A stretch of 64,000 bases of DNA from Gottfriedia sp049568075 (GTDB lineage: Bacteria > Bacillota > Bacilli > Bacillales > Bacillaceae_G), in NCBI GenBank assembly GCA_049568075.1, contig CP144911.1. One strand, given 5' to 3'. Shown piece by piece: positions 25,674-33,544 of this stretch; the first letter of the stretch is position 1; each line of letters begins with the position of its first letter. A model generated the notes under the pieces. It was not told the DNA's origin. It saw only the letters and a program-made list of their open reading frames with translations, and made no database searches. The translations under genes were made by a program, and so were the position numbers.

Positions 25674-26679
25674 GAACTAAATCTGCCTCCTTAATATTTA
25701 AAAACTTCAGGGCATTTTTCCCTAAAATCGCTTCTTTCATTTCTTTATTAATATCCATTTGATTAATCACTCTTCCAGGTGGCGTTTCTCTTAATAAGAA
25801 AGGATAATCCGAGCCCATTACAATTTTGTCATAGCCAAATCGGTTAATTAAAAATTGAATATTAATAGGATCATAGTGAAGTGAATCAAAATAGAAATTA
25901 CTTACATAATGACTTGGTGGATAGGCAGTTTTGCGCAAATGAGGCCATACCTTCCATCCTTGATCTAATCTAGGTAGAATAAATGGGAATGAACCTCCGC
26001 CATGTGCAAAACAAATCTTTAATTTCGGATATTTTTCAATCACTCCACCAAATGTTAAGCTAGCAGCAGCTAAAGCTGTTTCACTCGGCATTCCAACCGT
26101 GTACATAAAGTTATGATCGGGTGTACGATCCTTCGCTAATGTTTCCCACGGATGAATAAACAATGGTACATTCCATTTTTCAGCCATTTCAAAAAATGGA
26201 CTAAACTCGTCACTGTCTAAATTTGTTCCATTTACATTTGTTCCAATTTCCAGTCCACTTAATCCAAGTGTATGAATACAGCGATCCATTTCCCTAATAG
26301 CTATTTCAGCGTTCTGCATTGGTACTGTCCCTAATCCAATAAACTTTGAAGGATTCTTTTTAATTGTATCTGCAATGAAATCATTTTGAATTTGAGCCAT
26401 TTCCAATGCTGCTGGAGCTGGTGCCCAATACGAAAAGGTAACTGGAATTGGCGACAGCACTTGCATTGTTACATCTTCATTATTCATGTCCTCAATTCTT
26501 TTTTCAGGACTCCAAACTTGATCAGTTACTTCTCTAAATACTTTTCCAGCAACCATAATATTGGCACCACATGAACATGTCGGTTGTAAAATTGGCCATC
26601 TTTCATGACCGCATTTTTCAAAAAAATTCGGTAAATCCTCAGGAATGATGTGTGTATGAAAGTCTATACGCATACCCAT
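25642..26679 (-). CDS. 2-amino-3-carboxymuconate 6-semialdehyde decarboxylase (ACMSD)
   Basis: A 345-aa amidohydrolase-superfamily decarboxylase. Zinc ligands are H8 and H10 (IDFHTHIIPED), a histidine in LFIHPWET, the substrate histidine in ICFAHGGGSFPF, and the aspartate in MGSDYPFLLRE. It removes CO2 from the ring-cleavage product of 3-hydroxyanthranilate. The gene overlaps the dioxygenase gene by 16 bases and the deaminase gene by 32, so translation is tightly coupled. Confidence 0.93.
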   Translation of the reverse strand: MGMRIDFHTHIIPEDLPNFFEKCGHERWPILQPTCSCGANIMVAGKVFREVTDQVWSPEKRIEDMNNEDVTMQVLSPIPVTFSYWAPAPAALEMAQIQNDFIADTIKKNPSKFIGLGTVPMQNAEIAIREMDRCIHTLGLSGLEIGTNVNGTNLDSDEFSPFFEMAEKWNVPLFIHPWETLAKDRTPDHNFMYTVGMPSETALAAASLTFGGVIEKYPKLKICFAHGGGSFPFILPRLDQGWKVWPHLRKTAYPPSHYVSNFYFDSLHYDPINIQFLINRFGYDKIVMGSDYPFLLRETPPGRVINQMDINKEMKEAILGKNALKFLNIKEADLVHGKQSIDSRR

Positions 26680-27203
26680 TCATCCGCTTCCTCTTTCATG
26701 ATATGACCACAGTTTTTACATGTTCTTAATTCAAGGCTAGCATTAAATTGCTCAATCGCTTCTTTTACTTGCGTACCAATATCCGTTAATTGAACAGTCG
26801 TTTTATGCATTTCTTCATTACACTCATCACAGAACCAAACAAAGCTTTCTAATTCACCTTCTGCTCTTTTTCGTTCAAGCACAATCCCATATGAATCTTT
26901 TACTCTATGAGGTGAATGTGGAACAAAAGAAGGAAGCATAAAAATTTCACCTTCTCCAACTGTTACAACTTCACGCTTACCATCCGGTGTAATACACTCA
27001 ACATAGCAATTGCCTTTAATTTGATAGAAAAATTCATCTGCAGGATCGATATGGAAGTCTCTACGTTTATTTGGTCCTCCAATAATCATTGCAGCATACT
27101 CTGAATCTTCCCAAATAACTTTATTATTAACTGGTGGTTTTAATAGCTCTTTATTATCCTCAATCAATTTGAAAATATTAAAAACTCGACTTTTAAGATT
27201 CAT
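26664..27203 (-). CDS. 3-hydroxyanthranilate 3,4-dioxygenase
   Basis: A 179-aa cupin-fold Fe(II) extradiol dioxygenase. The iron triad is H51 and E57 (RRDFHIDPADEFF) and H96 (SFVPHSPHR). The bacterial-type C-terminal rubredoxin-like site is complete: C125 and C128 (WFCDECNE) and C162 and C165 (RTCKNCGH). It opens the ring of 3-hydroxyanthranilate. The ATG follows TTGGAGGATTAGAG. Confidence 0.95.
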   Translation of the reverse strand: MNLKSRVFNIFKLIEDNKELLKPPVNNKVIWEDSEYAAMIIGGPNKRRDFHIDPADEFFYQIKGNCYVECITPDGKREVVTVGEGEIFMLPSFVPHSPHRVKDSYGIVLERKRAEGELESFVWFCDECNEEMHKTTVQLTDIGTQVKEAIEQFNASLELRTCKNCGHIMKEEADEWVCV

Positions 27204-27256
27204 CTCTAATCCTCCAATTAATTCATTTTTATTTGAACTTTAAGTAAGCGCTATCA

Positions 27257-28003
27257 TTATGCATTAATATAACCAAGCTGATTTGAGACTGTTTTAGCAG
27301 TTTTCACAACATCTTGAATCATTCGACCAATGTCTTGACTCATCATATACGAAACTGGTCCAACCATATTTAATGCTGCAAAAGTTTGACCTGTATATGT
27401 TTGAATTGGAGCTGCAATTCCGAATAATCCTAAATCATTTTCATTGTTGCTTATGCTATAGCCATTCTCTTTAATCGCAGTCATTTCTTTTTTTAATGCA
27501 TCAATAGTCGTAATTGTATTTGTTGTATAAGCTTTAAAGCCTTTTTCAATCGTTGTTTTTAAGTATGCTGGATTATATGATAGTAGAATTTTACCGGTAC
27601 TCGTACAATATGCCGGGCGTTTAGCACCTATAAACGTTGGGACAGGTATTGAATGTTTAGAGGAAACTTTTAAGACAAATCTTACGTCCCCTTTATCAAA
27701 CATTCCGATATGAACGGTACTATCATAATTTTTTAATAGATTTTCTAATAACGGAATAGCTTCACTATATATGTCTTGTTGATACATAACGTGATTACTC
27801 CATTCAAGCAACTTCCAACCAAGTCGATACTTTTTCTTATTATCCTGAATTAAAATCCCTTCAGCACAAAGAGTTCGAACTAAATGATGGACCGAGCTTG
27901 CATTCATATTTAACTTTTCAGCTATTTCTAAATTTCCTAGGACTGGTTCTTCTTCTGTAAAGCAATCTAATATTCTAGAAATCTTTTGAACTGAAGAGAT
28001 CAT
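27257..28003 (-). CDS. IclR family transcriptional regulator
   Basis: A 248-aa regulator with an N-terminal winged HTH (NLEIAEKLNMNASSVHHLVR, about residues 22-42) and the C-terminal IclR effector domain (RPAYCTSTGKILLSY, GIAAPI, ALNMVGPVS). IclR proteins often activate or repress aromatic catabolic operons in response to a substrate or intermediate. It is encoded inside the cluster, between the oxygenase and dioxygenase genes. A large palindrome upstream of the oxygenase gene is a candidate target. Confidence 0.92.
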   Translation of the reverse strand: MISSVQKISRILDCFTEEEPVLGNLEIAEKLNMNASSVHHLVRTLCAEGILIQDNKKKYRLGWKLLEWSNHVMYQQDIYSEAIPLLENLLKNYDSTVHIGMFDKGDVRFVLKVSSKHSIPVPTFIGAKRPAYCTSTGKILLSYNPAYLKTTIEKGFKAYTTNTITTIDALKKEMTAIKENGYSISNNENDLGLFGIAAPIQTYTGQTFAALNMVGPVSYMMSQDIGRMIQDVVKTAKTVSNQLGYINA

Positions 28004-28062
28004 TAGATCGCCTCCTCTTTGATGCTAAAAAATTTCATAAAATCCCTGCTTTCTAAAATTAA

Positions 28063-29562
28063 TCAGTTAACTTTAGAATTCGCTAGATTAGTCGATACTC
28101 CTTTTAAGTTTTTTGCTCCGTTTAATGCATCGTCCACCATACTAAACGTTTTCTTACGTTTCATTTGGTTATAGTAAATTGCTCTTTTTCGAATTGGATC
28201 ACCAGTATAATATCTTTCATATTGAAGTGCTCTTTGTCCAAAAGCTTCCCCACATAAATCCCATGCAAGTTTGAATAATTGAACTCGGTCTAAAGAGGAT
28301 ACACCTTCACGTCCAACATAGTATTTATCCATAGCTTCTCTTAGCTCAGGATGTTCAAAGTCTGCTTCTGTTGGTGACATTAATAAGCCACCTGCACCAA
28401 TTGTTTGAATCACTTCAATTGCTCTTGGGTACATAGTTGGAAGCAAGCCACGAATCGTCTCAAGTGGTTCCCATGCAGGTCTTACTTCGCCTGAAGGTAA
28501 TGTCTCATACTCTATTTCGGAAACTCGAAGTAAAGCACGAATTGTTTCAACTGATTGTAGTAGTTCACCTAAGTCATTTTGGACATTTAAATAAACATCT
28601 ACTCCAATTGAATCAGCTAACCTGCATGCTACCTCTACTGCAAAAGCTAATTTTACGTAGCCTCTTACGCCAGACTGGTGAGCAGGCTGTTGTGCAATAC
28701 CTGTTTTTGGATATAGATTATTTGCAGCTTCAACATTATTATGAATAAATACACGATTCCAAGGAACTAACACATCCTCAAATACTAGAACAGCATCCAT
28801 TTCTTCGAATCTAGATGCTAATGGATGATCAAAAAATGATCTTTTACCATCTTGCATTTGCTCTCTACATAAAATTTTTAATCCTGGCGTGTCAATCGGA
28901 AGTGCAAATGCTAAAGCATATCGCTCATCACCTTCATGGAATCCAGGGAATGAATAAATAATGACTTCATCTGTAATCGGTGCTAATGTTGCAAGCATTT
29001 TAGCCCCTCTAACGACTAATCCATCAACCGTTTCTTCAACAGCACCTAAATGAGTAAATAAGTCTTTTTGTTCATAAGATGGCTTGCTGCGATCATTTTG
29101 TGGGTTAATAATTGCATGTGTTAAGAAGATGTCGTTATCACGAACAAATTTGAAATAATTTTGGACATTTTTTGACCACTCTGGATTATATTTATCTAAA
29201 AACCATGAATTACTTGCCATTGAAGTTAAAACAATGTTCAAGAAATCTGGTGTTCTTCCCATTAAACCAAATGTTGACTTAGCATATGCTTCGAACAAAT
29301 CTCCACGTTTTTTAATATCTTCAGATGACTTAGGCACTAAAAATGCATTAGAAATTCGCTCACCAGTTTCTTCACTAATATGTGTGATTTTGTCTTGATA
29401 GGCTGGATCGAACTGCATATCATATAATTTTGCAATCTCTAGAATCGGTTGTTTGAAAACTGGATGGTTTACGATATCCTCTACCTTTTCTCCACCTAGC
29501 CACACCTCTGGCTTTCTAGATCTTAGTCCATCAATATATTGCGCTCCTGTACGAATCCCCAT
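28063..29562 (-). CDS. HpaB-type flavin-dependent monooxygenase, probable anthranilate 3-monooxygenase oxygenase component
   Basis: A 499-aa two-component monooxygenase oxygenase subunit of the 4-hydroxyphenylacetate 3-monooxygenase family (acyl-CoA dehydrogenase fold). Pattern features include VEETVDGLVVRGAKMLATLAP, VLVFEDVLVPWNRVF and TIGAGGLLMSPTEADF. It uses FADH2 supplied by a separate reductase. As I recall, an enzyme of this family in Geobacillus thermodenitrificans hydroxylates anthranilate to 3-hydroxyanthranilate, which is the substrate of the next enzyme here. No flavin reductase gene occurs in the window. The ATG follows GTGGAGG. 4-Hydroxyphenylacetate is an alternative substrate but does not fit the downstream genes. 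Confidence 0.85.
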   Translation of the reverse strand: MGIRTGAQYIDGLRSRKPEVWLGGEKVEDIVNHPVFKQPILEIAKLYDMQFDPAYQDKITHISEETGERISNAFLVPKSSEDIKKRGDLFEAYAKSTFGLMGRTPDFLNIVLTSMASNSWFLDKYNPEWSKNVQNYFKFVRDNDIFLTHAIINPQNDRSKPSYEQKDLFTHLGAVEETVDGLVVRGAKMLATLAPITDEVIIYSFPGFHEGDERYALAFALPIDTPGLKILCREQMQDGKRSFFDHPLASRFEEMDAVLVFEDVLVPWNRVFIHNNVEAANNLYPKTGIAQQPAHQSGVRGYVKLAFAVEVACRLADSIGVDVYLNVQNDLGELLQSVETIRALLRVSEIEYETLPSGEVRPAWEPLETIRGLLPTMYPRAIEVIQTIGAGGLLMSPTEADFEHPELREAMDKYYVGREGVSSLDRVQLFKLAWDLCGEAFGQRALQYERYYTGDPIRKRAIYYNQMKRKKTFSMVDDALNGAKNLKGVSTNLANSKVN

Positions 29563-29631
29563 TTAATAATTCCTCCACTCCGATATGTAATTTTTTTAAC
29601 ATTTGTTTTTTAAATCGAATTCGGAAATTTT

Positions 29632-29645
29632 TTAAAGCGCTTTCA
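29632..29645. promoter_or_regulatory. Candidate cre (CcpA) site in the leader of the catabolic operon
   Basis: TTAAAGCGCTTTCA (minus strand TGAAAGCGCTTTAA) differs at one position from the optimal palindromic cre sequence. It lies about 60 nt downstream of the predicted promoter, a road-block position for carbon catabolite repression. Confidence 0.75.
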
Positions 29646-29710
29646 AAAAGATCAATTTCACTATCTTAAATTATTTACACCACCTACTACCTTTTGTTTA
29701 ACTTAATTTC

Positions 29711-29739
29711 ACTATAAAAAATTATAAAATTTTGAACAA
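29711..29739 (-). promoter_or_regulatory. Predicted sigma-A promoter of the catabolic operon
   Basis: On the minus strand TTGTTC (29734-29739) and TATAGT (29711-29716) are separated by 17 nt. The -35 is weak, consistent with need for an activator. The leader to the oxygenase ATG is about 140 nt. Confidence 0.6.
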
Positions 29740-29741
29740 TC

Positions 29742-29768
29742 AAAAAATTTCACAATGTGAAATTTTTT
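29742..29768. promoter_or_regulatory. Perfect palindrome, candidate IclR operator
   Basis: AAAAAATTTCAC and GTGAAATTTTTT flank a 3-nt centre, giving 12-bp arms immediately upstream of the -35 of the catabolic promoter. It could also form a hairpin, but no gene ends here. A similar half-site, AAAAAATTTCAT, lies in front of the IclR gene near 28027. Confidence 0.6.
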
Positions 29769-29810
29769 ATAAAAAAAATGATTAAATTAATTTTTTACAC
29801 GTGCAAAAAA

Positions 29811-29837
29811 AATAAGACGCTCATTTAGCGTCTTATT
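29811..29837 (-). terminator. yqkE terminator
   Basis: AATAAGACGCT pairs with AGCGTCTTATT; T-rich on the minus strand. Confidence 0.88.
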
Positions 29838-30087
29838 TAAAGTCCTTCCAAGAGATATTACTCTCGTTAAGTAACTCTTCGAATGATTTATTTTTCTCAC
29901 GTAATCTCTTTTCTTCACGAATACGTGCTTCTTCTTCCTCTTTTAGCTTTGTTTCATTTTCTTGCAATTGTTTTTTTGTATTTTTTAATTTTTGAAGAAT
30001 TTCTTCATTCATTAATGATCCTAATGATATTTTTTCTTTCTGTTCGTACGCCGGTTTTACAGGCTGCTGTGGTTTTCTTTTTTTCAT
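29833..30087 (-). CDS. yqkE: YqkE-like DUF3886 protein
   Basis: An 84-aa, highly charged protein: a basic N-terminus (MKKRKPQQPVK), then a long predicted coiled coil rich in K and E from about residue 28 to 75, ending SWKDFK. This is the DUF3886/YqkE pattern. In B. subtilis yqkE is next to yqkF; here yqkF is 27.7 kb away. The ATG follows AAGGTGATATGAA. Function unknown. Confidence 0.8.
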   Translation of the reverse strand: MKKRKPQQPVKPAYEQKEKISLGSLMNEEILQKLKNTKKQLQENETKLKEEEEARIREEKRLREKNKSFEELLNESNISWKDFK

Positions 30088-30229
30088 TTCATATCACCTT
30101 CCATTTCCATTATTTTATCATTAATTTATAGTAGGAAGAGAAGTATTTCATCTTTGCTTATTATATTATAAAACTACTATTTCTCTTTTTACAAATACTA
30201 AAACTCAGTTTCTTTTGGCTCTTCATAAA

Positions 30230-30259
30230 AACAATAGGATGCCGCAGCATCCTATTGTT
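30230..30259 (-). terminator. asnS terminator
   Basis: AACAATAGGATGC pairs with GCATCCTATTGTT, followed on the minus strand by TTTTATG. Confidence 0.9.
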
Positions 30260-30270
30260 CATTTTTCTAT

Positions 30271-31662
30271 TTAAAAATCTGCATTTCCTGGTGTACGTGG
30301 GAATGGTATTACATCACGGATGTTTTTCATTCCTGTTAAATACATAACAAGTCGTTCAAATCCAATTCCATAACCAGAATGTTTTGTACCGCCGTATTTT
30401 CTAAGCTCCAAATACCACCAGTAATCTTCTTCATTCATACCAAGTTCTTTGATTCGCTCTACAAGGACGTCTTCTCTTTCCTCACGTTGACTTCCTCCGA
30501 TTAATTCGCCAATACCAGGAACTAATAAGTCTGTCGCAGCAACTGTCTTGCCATCCTCATTCGCTCTCATATAAAATGCTTTAATTTCTTTCGGATAGTC
30601 AGTTACGTATACAGGACGCTTATAAATTTCCTCACTTAAGTAACGTTCATGTTCAGTTTGCAAATCTGTTCCCCATTCAACTGGGTAGTCAAACTTTTTA
30701 CCAGAGTTCTGTAATAATTCAACAGCTTCAGTATAAGTAACTCTACCAAAATCAGATTCTAATGCATTTTTTAATCTTTCAATAAGTGTTTTATCAATAA
30801 AGCTATTAAAGAATTCCATTTCTTCAGGTGCCTGTTCAAATACGTAATTAATTACAAACTTAACCATGTCTTCACCAAGATCCATGATATCTGGTAGTTC
30901 TGCAAAAGCAACTTCCGGCTCAATCATCCAGAATTCTGCGGCATGTCGTGCAGTATTTGAATTTTCCGCTCTAAATGTCGGACCAAATGTATACACATTA
31001 CGGAAAGCAAGGGCATAAGCTTCACCATTTAATTGGCCACTTACAGTTAAGTTAGTTTCTTTACCGAAGAAATCCGCGCCTTCATCGACTTTTCCGCCTT
31101 CAGCTTTTGGAAGTTGGTTCAGATCCATTGTTGTCACACGGAACATCTCTCCTGCGCCTTCTGTGTCACTTCCAGTAATAATCGGTGTATGTACATATAC
31201 ATATCCTTTTTCTTGGAAGAATTTATGAATGGCATATGATGCAAGTGATCTTACTCTGAAAACCGCTGAGTATGCATTCGTTCTTGGACGTAAATGTGCA
31301 ATTGTTCTTAAATATTCAAGAGAATGTCTCTTTTTTTGTAATGGATAATCTGTATCTGATAATCCTTCAATCACAATTTTTGTCGCTTTAATTTCAAAAG
31401 GTTGTTTCATTTCCGGAGTTGGAATAAATTCACCTTCTATTAAAACAGTAGAGCTAATCGGTAACTTCGTAATTTCTTTGAAATTATCAAGATTATCCTC
31501 AAATACTATTTGTACACTCTTAAAGAATGTACCGTCGTTTAACTCCATAAAACCAATTGTTTTAGAATCACGAAGAGTACGAATCCATCCTGAAATTTGA
31601 ACGGTTTTGTCTTTAAAATTTTCTTGATTTCTGTATAAATCTTTTACTACAGTCTTTATCAT
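30271..31662 (-). CDS. asnS: Asparaginyl-tRNA synthetase
   Basis: A 463-aa class IIb aminoacyl-tRNA synthetase with an N-terminal OB-fold (VQISGWIRTLRDSKTIGFMEL) and class II motif 2 (FRNVYTFGPTFRAENSNTAR). Motif 3 lies at the C-terminus (GYGIGFERLVMYLTG). AsnRS is distinguished from AspRS by the short length and lack of a GAD insertion domain. A T-box leader precedes it, so transcription is controlled by uncharged tRNA-Asn. Confidence 0.97.
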   Translation of the reverse strand: MIKTVVKDLYRNQENFKDKTVQISGWIRTLRDSKTIGFMELNDGTFFKSVQIVFEDNLDNFKEITKLPISSTVLIEGEFIPTPEMKQPFEIKATKIVIEGLSDTDYPLQKKRHSLEYLRTIAHLRPRTNAYSAVFRVRSLASYAIHKFFQEKGYVYVHTPIITGSDTEGAGEMFRVTTMDLNQLPKAEGGKVDEGADFFGKETNLTVSGQLNGEAYALAFRNVYTFGPTFRAENSNTARHAAEFWMIEPEVAFAELPDIMDLGEDMVKFVINYVFEQAPEEMEFFNSFIDKTLIERLKNALESDFGRVTYTEAVELLQNSGKKFDYPVEWGTDLQTEHERYLSEEIYKRPVYVTDYPKEIKAFYMRANEDGKTVAATDLLVPGIGELIGGSQREEREDVLVERIKELGMNEEDYWWYLELRKYGGTKHSGYGIGFERLVMYLTGMKNIRDVIPFPRTPGNADF

Positions 31663-31688
31663 AATTAGCCTCCTTATGTTAATTTTCC

Positions 31689-31960
31689 AATAAAAAAAGC
31701 CTTCTATCCCTATAAAAGGGACGAAAGACTAACTTCCGCGGTACCACCCAAATTGTCATAATATGACCAACTTTAAAGCTAACACTGCTTATCCCAGTTA
31801 ATAACGTGCTGGTAACGTCTAAGCCTACTTAAGAGATCCTGTTCGGTTAGAACTCAAAGGTGTTCTTCATTCATGCTTCATCACTAGGCTTCCACCGTCC
31901 CTAGCTCGCTATCGAATATAGCAAAAACTACTTTCCTTTTCATCGATTTAAAATATGTAG
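31689..31960 (-). promoter_or_regulatory. T-box riboswitch leader of asnS
   Basis: On the minus strand this leader carries the conserved T-box element TGGGTGGTACCGCGG (about 31733-31747), preceded by a stem I region containing GGAAAGTAG. It is followed by a 13-bp imperfect terminator stem around GTCCC and GGGAT with TTTTTTT (31689-31734). An AAC in the distal part of stem I (CTAACCG) is compatible with an Asn specifier; I did not fold the RNA. Confidence 0.92.
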
Positions 31961-32052
31961 TTTTTAAAGGAATTTTTCTTGTATAATTTATCATAAATCA
32001 TAATCTCTTGTCTAGTTGTCCACCAAAATATATTCATTGATGATGAACCAAA

Positions 32053-32146
32053 CTCCATCTTCTTCCACTTTTACTTCCTCATGAACACCTTATGAGTAAG
32101 CATACTCCACCTTATTCCCTTTTTACTTACCCATAGACACCTTATC
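32053..32146. repeat. Imperfect 52-nt-period direct repeat, two copies
   Basis: The blocks 32053-32094 and 32105-32146 are about 80 percent identical (CTCCATCTTCTTCC versus CTCCACCTTATTCC at their starts, ACACCTTAT at both ends). They lie in the otherwise featureless gap 31961-32325 between the T-box and the zinc-ribbon gene. Confidence 0.65.
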
Positions 32147-32325
32147 TTATAGCTAATTAAACTCTATTACTCATGAATCTTCTTATATCATAATAGGAGT
32201 ATTTATGAACATTAAGCGACAATGTTCAATTTTCAAACTTGTATTTCTTAATTTTATTGTCAAAATCCCTTTATTAAATTTTCTTTTTCCTATGATACAC
32301 TTTACTAAAAAGGAGGGTTTTATTT

Positions 32326-32571
32326 ATGGCTAGAGCAGAAGAATTGATAAAGGATAAATTTGTTTGTTCGAAATGTAAGCATACACACGCTAAAACGAAA
32401 GAAGTTTCAATGTCTGGTTCAGGTTTAAGTAAGTTACTAGATATTGATTATAATCATTTTTTATTTGTCTCTTGCTTAAATTGTGGCTTTGTTGAGGTTT
32501 ATAATCCTTCAATTTTAGAAGGTAAAACCCGCGGTGAGTTAACTACAATTCTTGATATTCTTTTTGGATAG
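32326..32571 (+). CDS. Zinc-ribbon protein (COG3478-like)
   Basis: An 81-aa protein with two CxxC knuckles (FVCSKCKH near residue 14 and SCLNCGFVEVY near residue 50) separated by a 35-residue linker. This is the pattern of small nucleic-acid-binding zinc-ribbon proteins in Bacillus. The ATG follows AAAGGAGGG. It is 17 nt upstream of the hydrolase gene and probably co-transcribed. Function unknown. Confidence 0.78.
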   Translation: MARAEELIKDKFVCSKCKHTHAKTKEVSMSGSGLSKLLDIDYNHFLFVSCLNCGFVEVYNPSILEGKTRGELTTILDILFG

Positions 32572-32588
32572 AGAGTGATGGTTCTATT

Positions 32589-33509
32589 ATGATGATCTCG
32601 CTTGTTGTGGCTGTTCTTTTTCTCATTTATTTTATTGGAGTTGGTTACTATTTTACGCAGCAAGTTTTGTTTATGAAAACAAATTCACTTGAGTTTATTT
32701 ATCAACGCGAGTTGGAAAATTTCCGATTTGATGAAGGATTGTATCGATCTGTTCAAAAACAGCCCTTTTCTATTCAATCTCGTTATGGGTATGAATTAAA
32801 GGGATACTTGTTTGAGGCCTTTGATACAAATAATTGGGTCATTATTACACATGGTGTAACGGTTAATAAGAATAACTCTATTAAATATGCTGAGCTATTT
32901 TTAAAGCTTGGTTTTAATGTACTTACTTATGATCATAGGCGACATGGGGAGTCAGGTGGACATACAACTAGCTATGGTTATTATGAGAAATACGACTTAC
33001 AAACTGTTGTTCAATATTTAAAGGATTTAAAAGGTGAGATTGTCCTTGGCATTCATGGAGAGTCGATGGGGGCTTGCACAATGTTACAATATGCTGGTTT
33101 TATTGAGGATTCTGCAGCTTTCTATATTTCAGACTGCGCGTTCTCTACATTTGAGGAACAGCTTACATATCGTTTGAAAATGGATTATAAACTTCCTAAA
33201 TGGGCAATCCTTCCCGTTTCTAGCATTTGGTTAAAGCTTCGGAATGGATTTTTCATTAAGGATATTTCCCCTTTACTGGCTACACATAATATTAAAAATC
33301 CCGTGTTATTTGTTCATAGTAAACCAGACCCTTATATTCCATTTACACATACACTTAAATTATTTGAAGCGAAAAATCAAAATAAGAGAGAACTGTTCAT
33401 TGCTGAAAATGGTGCACACGCTATGAGTTTAAATGAAAATAAAGATGATTACTATTCAATTGTTTCAACTTTTTTAAATAATATTGGCGTTAACCATCAT
33501 TCAATATAA
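32589..33509 (+). CDS. Alpha/beta hydrolase, YqkD-like
   Basis: A 306-aa hydrolase with an N-terminal membrane segment (residues 3-22). Alpha/beta-hydrolase elements are VIITHGVTVNKN (oxyanion hole), YDHRRHGESGG, the nucleophile GIHGESMGA, an acid Asp in HSKPDPYIP and the catalytic His in NGAHAMS. Length and topology match B. subtilis YqkD, which is also close to yqkE and yqkF. Substrate unknown. Confidence 0.82.
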   Translation: MMISLVVAVLFLIYFIGVGYYFTQQVLFMKTNSLEFIYQRELENFRFDEGLYRSVQKQPFSIQSRYGYELKGYLFEAFDTNNWVIITHGVTVNKNNSIKYAELFLKLGFNVLTYDHRRHGESGGHTTSYGYYEKYDLQTVVQYLKDLKGEIVLGIHGESMGACTMLQYAGFIEDSAAFYISDCAFSTFEEQLTYRLKMDYKLPKWAILPVSSIWLKLRNGFFIKDISPLLATHNIKNPVLFVHSKPDPYIPFTHTLKLFEAKNQNKRELFIAENGAHAMSLNENKDDYYSIVSTFLNNIGVNHHSI

Positions 33510-33544
33510 AAACTGGACAGAGTTATTTCTCTGTCCAGTTTTTC
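33508..33544. terminator. Bidirectional terminator
   Basis: AAACTGGACAGAG and CTCTGTCCAGTTT form a 13-bp stem flanked by A and T tracts, between convergent genes. Confidence 0.9.

Noticed and set aside
27244..27257. Possible cre site between the dioxygenase and IclR genes (TGATAGCGCTTACT on the minus strand)
   Set aside because: Two mismatches to the cre consensus and located at the 3' end of a gene; too weak beside the site at 29632.
28437..28748. 103-aa frame antisense to the monooxygenase gene
   Set aside because: Low-complexity His/Leu-rich product, no ribosome site, full overlap with the HpaB-type gene.
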